A stretch of DNA of 9,229 nt, taken from Nanobdellota archaeon (lineage in GTDB: Archaea > Nanobdellota > Nanobdellia > Parvarchaeales > Parvarchaeaceae). The notes under the pieces were generated by a model. The model was given only the letters and a program-made list of their open reading frames with translations. It did not search any database and was not told where the DNA came from. The position numbers and the translations under genes were made by a program. The DNA lies in contig JAKATQ010000038.1 of assembly GCA_021818665.1 (NCBI GenBank), forward strand, positions 1 through 9,229. Direction: 5' to 3'. Positions 5,858 to 9,229 of the stretch are shown here, piece by piece. Positions within the stretch are counted from its first letter, which is position 1, and each line of letters opens with the position of its first letter.

Positions 5858-6524
5858 TCATGAATCTGGTCCTACGCATGTTGTTGCCCGGGCGACTTGC
5901 TGCACGGGGAGTAAGTTTCGTTCACCAATATCTTTGGCCGCGTATACTGTACGCGACCTGATGTGAAAGAAATCTTTTGCCTTGTCTACCAGTCCGTTTA
6001 ATATGTACGTGGAGCCGTTGCCGCTATGGCGCTCGGATTCTGCAGGAAAGCTATCCAATAAGGACTCCTCAAAATTTTTGACCGGTTCCGGTTATTTGTC
6101 TTTATACGCGTAATCCGCGTCCGGGCCGCGGGGTCTATAAATATTGCATACCTCCTTTCTACCACGAAGTTTTTGGCTCTTATATCGCCGTGTGCGATTT
6201 TCTTCTGCTATAGAGTATCTAGTGCCGCTGCTAGTTCTGTCTTTGTCTGGTCCGGCAGATAAAGATTGGGCCTTAAGCTTTTCCGTGTACCTTACGCATA
6301 AGACAACCGTTTACTTTGCCCCGCTTGTCTTTTGTTTCCACTTGAAACCATCGTTTTCCGCGAACGTCTTGCTAAAGGACACTCAGCGGTACAGCGGTAT
6401 GTTTTCCCTATTTTTCGCCTCTCTAAAACCATTTAAAGGCACGCTACTTCCCGAAATACTTTTCGGCTCCCTATTTTGGTGTCGGTTTACTTCTGTGGAA
6501 AGCTATAAAATTCACCAACCGTAT
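5858..6524 (-). pseudogene. Decayed kinase-fold phosphotransferase (APH/protein-kinase-like) gene
   Basis: No intact gene covers this 667-bp stretch, but a single protein of roughly 220 residues can be pieced together on the minus strand. From about 6524 one frame reads EKYFGK, then GKRWFQVETKDKRGKVNG and CLMRKVHGK, like a kinase N lobe and hinge. At an A4 run (6279-6282) the frame shifts to LRPNLYLPDQTKTELAAALD and on to KIAHGDIRAKNFVVERRY with HGDIRAKN at 6169-6192, the catalytic HxD...N loop. IDP (6130-6138) follows as the metal-binding aspartate. At the adjoining C4 run it shifts again to RGPDADYAYKDK, giving IDPRG as in APH-like phosphotransferases, and ends near VGPDS at 5858. Internal stops: TAG at 6471, 6444, 6423, 6408, 6372 and 6208, TAA at 6092. 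Family assignment is moderate; decay is clear. Confidence 0.65.
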
Positions 6525-6531
6525 TTAGTGA
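6513..6531. repeat. Right copy of the imperfect 19-bp direct repeat
   Basis: CACCAACCGTATTTAGTGA, the partner of 1431-1449. It overlaps the exact point where the N-terminal glycosyltransferase fragment stops and the decayed kinase gene begins. Confidence 0.4.
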
Positions 6532-6941
6532 AGCCACTTGAAGGTGTTTATCAGCACCTTAAGGTTCACTGTCTTGAAAACGTCCAGGTCGTGCATTGTC
6601 ATCACGTATTTGGAGCGCCTAAACCCGAACGGGTTGAAAAGCGCATCGAACGTTATGAAGCCTGGGTCGAGGTAATGCGTAAGGTCGGCGTTGCTCTTTG
6701 CTTTAGGATGCTGCGGCTTTTCGACGTAAAGTCGTTTGGGCATGTGAAAGATGTTGCCCTTGACGAGCGGCAATTCGCATATTTCGAACTCGCTTTTTTC
6801 GGATTTTAGGGCCTTCAGGAGTCGGACGCCATATTCTATTATGCCTACTCTGCTATGGTCCGCGAAACTCGCTGAAACAAGTTTTATCAGCTTCCTTACA
6901 CTGCTGCGGGCAGCTGGTTTGGTTCCTTCTTTAGTCAGCAT
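6525..6941 (-). pseudogene. N-terminal fragment of a GT4-type glycosyltransferase
   Basis: This open frame of 138 residues matches only the acceptor-domain start of the intact paralogues: KLVSASFADHSRVGIIEYGV, VKGNIFHMP, HYLDPGFITFDAL and VMTMHDLDVFK. It then ends a few residues later at a TAA, about a third of the way through a normal enzyme. The whole donor-binding half with EX7E is absent, so it cannot be an active transferase. The ATG at 6941 extends further upstream than the paralogues' starts. A TATA-like TTTATAAT (6956-6963) lies too close to it for a leaderless start, while ATTTAAAT at 6980-6987 would give a 16-nt leader. It abuts the decayed kinase gene and could be the other half of the gene whose tail is at 1014-1316. 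Confidence 0.85.
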
Positions 6942-7017
6942 CTCTCTTTCAAACGATTATAAAGAGATGATTTATCGAGATTTAAATGCTATCATCGTTC
7001 GCAGCAACGTGCATCAT

Positions 7018-8028
7018 CTACTTTCGGACGGCTTTTTTCTTGCCTAGCATCCTGGTGCGGTTCTTCAGCGTTTCCTCGACAACCGTCGGAACGTGTATGG
7101 ACTTTACATAGACGAACGAACCGTATCCCAGTAGGACCACTATCAAGGTGTTCAGGAACCGAAACACTATCGCTGCAAGTATAGCTATCGCACCCGGTGC
7201 GCCGAAAAGTATGGCGAGAGCTACAAGGGCTGTATCGGTAGCGCCGATGCCGGAAGGCAGAAAAGACAGATTGCCTATCGTCACCGATACGGCGAATATA
7301 AATATCGCGCTTATAATGGATATGTTCTGGCCGAGCGCCGAAAATATGAAGAACAGCATGGCTGCTTCGGCCAGCAGGGATGGTATAAAAAGAACCATTT
7401 CCGACAGGATGTCCTGCTGAGAGAGGAAAGTGTTGTGTTTTTGTATATCATTGACGTACCTGACGACCGATCGGAACACGGGGTGCTTCTTTGGCTTTAG
7501 CAGCCTTTTTATAACCCCTGGCAGTCGCCTGTTTATCGGCCTGAATCCGAGGAGTGACAGAATGATGTAATAGACAGCAAAAAGCGCCAGAAGGTACGCT
7601 ACATATTGTGAGAGCTGTATCGCTGCCAGGAGGCCGAGAAGTGCGAGGGCAAGCGCGGCTGTCGCGTTCAGGGCGAGGATTATCCCGAGCGAGAAGAACC
7701 TCGCGTCTTTTTGGTATCTATCTAGATATCTCAAAGGAAGAAACTGGCCTATGCTTGTAGGGATTATGCCGAGTCCGAAAAACGCGTACATCATCGCTAT
7801 GCTCTGGGACAGGGGCATCTTCAGCTTTATCTTCCTTAGGATGTAGCTCCACGGGAGTATCTTTGCGAACGTAAAAAGGAAGAGCATCAGGAGCGCCGCT
7901 GATAGGTCGGCTACGTTTAGGCTCGCGATGGCTTTTAGGGTGCCGTTGATGTCGTATTCGCTTATTATCAGTAATATGGCTATCGCACCGATTATCAGTA
8001 TTATGGTCTCAAGACTGCGTATTTTCAC
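7018..8028 (-). CDS. UPF0104 / LPG-synthase-TM-like integral membrane protein (flippase-like)
   Basis: This 336-residue polytopic membrane protein has roughly eight spans: about 8-24, 40-58, 76-97, 112-137, 140-161, 211-231, 235-255 and 266-305. It has a basic loop at 162-186 and a charged C-terminal tail (KNRTRMLGKKKAVRK). FLPSGIGATD (256-265) corresponds to the conserved glycine-rich P-x-G-x-G loop of UPF0104 proteins, and LPW (58-60) is shared with the paralogue at 4867-5826. The start is GTG at 8028, supported by TTTAAAAT centred about 26 nt upstream. It lies 43 bp downstream of the phosphodiesterase gene. The family includes archaeal proteins implicated in lipid-linked glycan handling; transport direction and substrate cannot be read. 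It is ancestral-looking in composition compared with the AT-rich copy, and ends with TAG. Confidence 0.88.
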   Translation of the reverse strand: MKIRSLETIILIIGAIAILLIISEYDINGTLKAIASLNVADLSAALLMLFLFTFAKILPWSYILRKIKLKMPLSQSIAMMYAFFGLGIIPTSIGQFLPLRYLDRYQKDARFFSLGIILALNATAALALALLGLLAAIQLSQYVAYLLALFAVYYIILSLLGFRPINRRLPGVIKRLLKPKKHPVFRSVVRYVNDIQKHNTFLSQQDILSEMVLFIPSLLAEAAMLFFIFSALGQNISIISAIFIFAVSVTIGNLSFLPSGIGATDTALVALAILFGAPGAIAILAAIVFRFLNTLIVVLLGYGSFVYVKSIHVPTVVEETLKNRTRMLGKKKAVRK

Positions 8029-8050
8029 GATAAGGATTCGCCGTGCGCTT

Positions 8051-8058
8051 ATTTTAAA
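8051..8058 (-). promoter_or_regulatory. TATA box (TTTAAAAT) for the UPF0104 gene
   Basis: On the minus strand TTTAAAAT lies in the 43-bp gap and is centred about 26 nt upstream of the GTG at 8028. It supports both the unusual start codon and a leaderless message. Confidence 0.6.
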
Positions 8059-8071
8059 CTATCTCGGAAGC

Positions 8072-9190
8072 TTATACGATTATCAGCGGGATTTCCATCT
8101 CGTCTTGGGAGAGGCCGCCGTGGTTCGAGGCCTGGCGCCCCTTTTCCTTCACTTTCGGCCGCAGGTTGTACCTGTAATAATATGACTTGTTGTTACCGGG
8201 TAGGCCGACGAAATCCGGAAGGATGTCCGCTACGCTCCCGTCTATTCTGCCAAAGAGCCTCTGGTTATACCCTTTTTCGAGGACCTCCATGTCATATTTC
8301 GAAAGTTCCTGGCGTATGTCGGCTCTGGATCTAAAAAGAGGCGCTCGTCCGTCTCCGTACGGCGGTATCTCGAGTTTCTTCATCAGAGCTGCGTCGCTGC
8401 CGAGGTTTATGTCCTCCTCTATGTCCGTGTGCCCGTGATCGGCGGTTATTATGCTTGCGACATTTTTCTTGTTTCTGACGTTTATATCGAGCAGTTTGTT
8501 AAGGATGTAAGACGCCGCACTCGTTGTTATCTCATGGCTATTGCCGTAAACGTGCTCAAGCGTGTCTATGTACGGAATATAGAGGAACACGAACCTCGAT
8601 TTGCCGGTCTCGAGCTCTTTCTTGTACAGATAAAGGGCATCCCATATGTTGTCGTAACCTGTGCGGTATTTGGCGTGCGAGAAGAGGAAATCGCTGTATG
8701 AGGACCCCTGTATGAAAGACGGGTTAAATACCGTGGACCGTACTTTTCGCTTTGCCAGCTTGTGTATAAGAGTGTCTGCTTTGAACATGTCCCTCATCTC
8801 TCCTATTTGTCCGAGTGTTTCGCTCCTGTGGGTGAAAGCATAGGTGAACTCGAGCGGTTTTATGAGGCCGCCCGCCTGCTTTGAGAATGTCCTGTAGCCT
8901 ATTATGCCGTGCGACCCGGGAGGCAATCCCGTCAGCATGGAAACCAGCGCCGTAGCGGTAGTAGATGGAAAGACCGACATAGATTTCCTTACGTCGTGGT
9001 CTTTTTGCAAGTCCAGTCTGGAAAAGACGTTCCACCCAAAGCCGTCCAGGACTACCATCGCGATCTTTTTTCTTCCAGACAGGCCGAGGTTAAGAGACGA
9101 CTGATGCTCGCCAAGACCAAAAACCCACATTATCTCGTCCGCGAGCGCGCAGATGTTCCTGCTGTAGTCGGGAAACGATGGGTTCTTCAT
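8072..9190 (-). CDS. Type I phosphodiesterase / nucleotide pyrophosphatase (alkaline phosphatase superfamily)
   Basis: This 372-residue enzyme hydrolyses phosphodiester or pyrophosphate bonds using two metal ions. All elements of the PF01663-type active site are visible. D49 lies in VVLDGFGW. The probable threonine nucleophile T78 lies in FPSTTATAL. D209 and H213 lie in YIDTLEHVYG, D251 and H252 in ITADHGH, and H357 in SNHGGLSQDEMEIPL. The loop LTGLPPGSHGIIGYR (86-100) after the nucleophile is typical of archaeal and bacterial members. No signal peptide or anchor is seen, so it appears cytoplasmic. Its substrate is unknown; nucleotide sugars, dinucleotides and lipid-linked diphosphates are all possible, the last fitting the glycan neighbourhood. 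Start ATG at 9190 has a TATA box 25 nt upstream. It is the first minus-strand gene in the window. Confidence 0.93.
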   Translation of the reverse strand: MKNPSFPDYSRNICALADEIMWVFGLGEHQSSLNLGLSGRKKIAMVVLDGFGWNVFSRLDLQKDHDVRKSMSVFPSTTATALVSMLTGLPPGSHGIIGYRTFSKQAGGLIKPLEFTYAFTHRSETLGQIGEMRDMFKADTLIHKLAKRKVRSTVFNPSFIQGSSYSDFLFSHAKYRTGYDNIWDALYLYKKELETGKSRFVFLYIPYIDTLEHVYGNSHEITTSAASYILNKLLDINVRNKKNVASIITADHGHTDIEEDINLGSDAALMKKLEIPPYGDGRAPLFRSRADIRQELSKYDMEVLEKGYNQRLFGRIDGSVADILPDFVGLPGNNKSYYYRYNLRPKVKEKGRQASNHGGLSQDEMEIPLIIV

Positions 9191-9211
9191 TTATATGATA
9201 AAACCGCTGCG

Positions 9212-9219
9212 TTAATTAA
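9212..9219 (-). promoter_or_regulatory. TATA box (TTAATTAA) for the phosphodiesterase gene
   Basis: TTAATTAA is centred about 25 nt upstream of the ATG at 9190, matching the spacing of the other promoters. It is only ten bases from the window end, so upstream elements may be missing or replaced by adapter sequence. Confidence 0.55.
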
Positions 9220-9220
9220 C

Positions 9221-9229
9221 AGATCGGAA
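9221..9229 (+). other. Likely residual Illumina adapter at the contig end
   Basis: The terminal nine bases AGATCGGAA equal the first nine bases of the standard Illumina adapter read-through sequence. Their exact placement at the end suggests untrimmed adapter rather than genome. They should not be interpreted as promoter sequence. Confidence 0.6.

Noticed and set aside
5858..6058. A separate small 66-residue gene starting at TTG 6058
   Set aside because: The same frame continues upstream through a single TAA into RGPDADYAYKDK, so it is better read as the C-terminal part of the decayed kinase gene.
6144..6809. 221-codon plus-strand open frame
   Set aside because: It is antisense to the kinase relic and the N-terminal glycosyltransferase fragment, both of which show real motifs on the minus strand. 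Its translation is low-complexity and matches nothing I recognise.
1..9229. CRISPR array, insertion sequence with transposase, or toxin-antitoxin pair
   Set aside because: No regularly spaced repeats, transposase motifs or paired small genes were seen; the repeats present are the glycosyltransferase tract and one short imperfect pair.

Overview
The window is archaeal. It contains the RNA polymerase subunit N (Rpo10), a tRNA gene with a bulge-helix-bulge intron at the canonical 37/38 site, and TATA boxes centred about 24-27 nt upstream of start codons, which points to leaderless mRNAs. A DPANN-type or other small-genome lineage is a reasonable guess from the compact layout, but the sequence does not fix the phylum. 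The left edge cuts into the tRNA. The last nine bases match the start of the common Illumina adapter, so the window may be a complete metagenomic contig rather than a slice of a finished genome.

Layout. Positions 1-80 hold the 3' part of a plus-strand tRNA-Pro(UGG), followed by a T7 run. All clear protein genes are on the minus strand. Positions 108-981 form a compact operon, read right to left: a stand-alone Lrp/AsnC-type RAM domain protein, rpoN, then a pyridoxamine-phosphate-oxidase-fold protein. Positions 1014-1316 are the broken C-terminal end of a family-4-type glycosyltransferase. Positions 1461-5826 are a tight surface-glycan cluster: a multispanning flippase-like UPF0104 protein followed by three paralogous GT-B glycosyltransferases. 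Positions 5858-6524 hold a decayed kinase-fold (APH-like) gene recognisable across three reading frames. Positions 6525-6941 are the N-terminal fragment of another glycosyltransferase of the same paralogous group. Positions 7018-9190 hold a second UPF0104 protein and a type I phosphodiesterase/alkaline-phosphatase-superfamily enzyme.

Working together, the glycosyltransferases probably build a glycan on a lipid carrier at the inner membrane face, and the UPF0104 proteins may move or position lipid-linked intermediates. The phosphodiesterase could trim phosphate-linked intermediates or serve unrelated metabolism. These roles are inferred from family and neighbourhood.

The most notable features are signs of rearrangement. 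Two glycosyltransferase genes share a perfect 118-bp tract over the catalytic motif, which looks like recent gene conversion. Two glycosyltransferase fragments, one N-terminal and one C-terminal, on the same strand, bracket the intact cluster together with a dead kinase gene and a short direct repeat. The intact cluster looks more AT-rich than its flanks. This is consistent with a glycan-gene island that was inserted into, or recombined with, an older glycosyltransferase locus.
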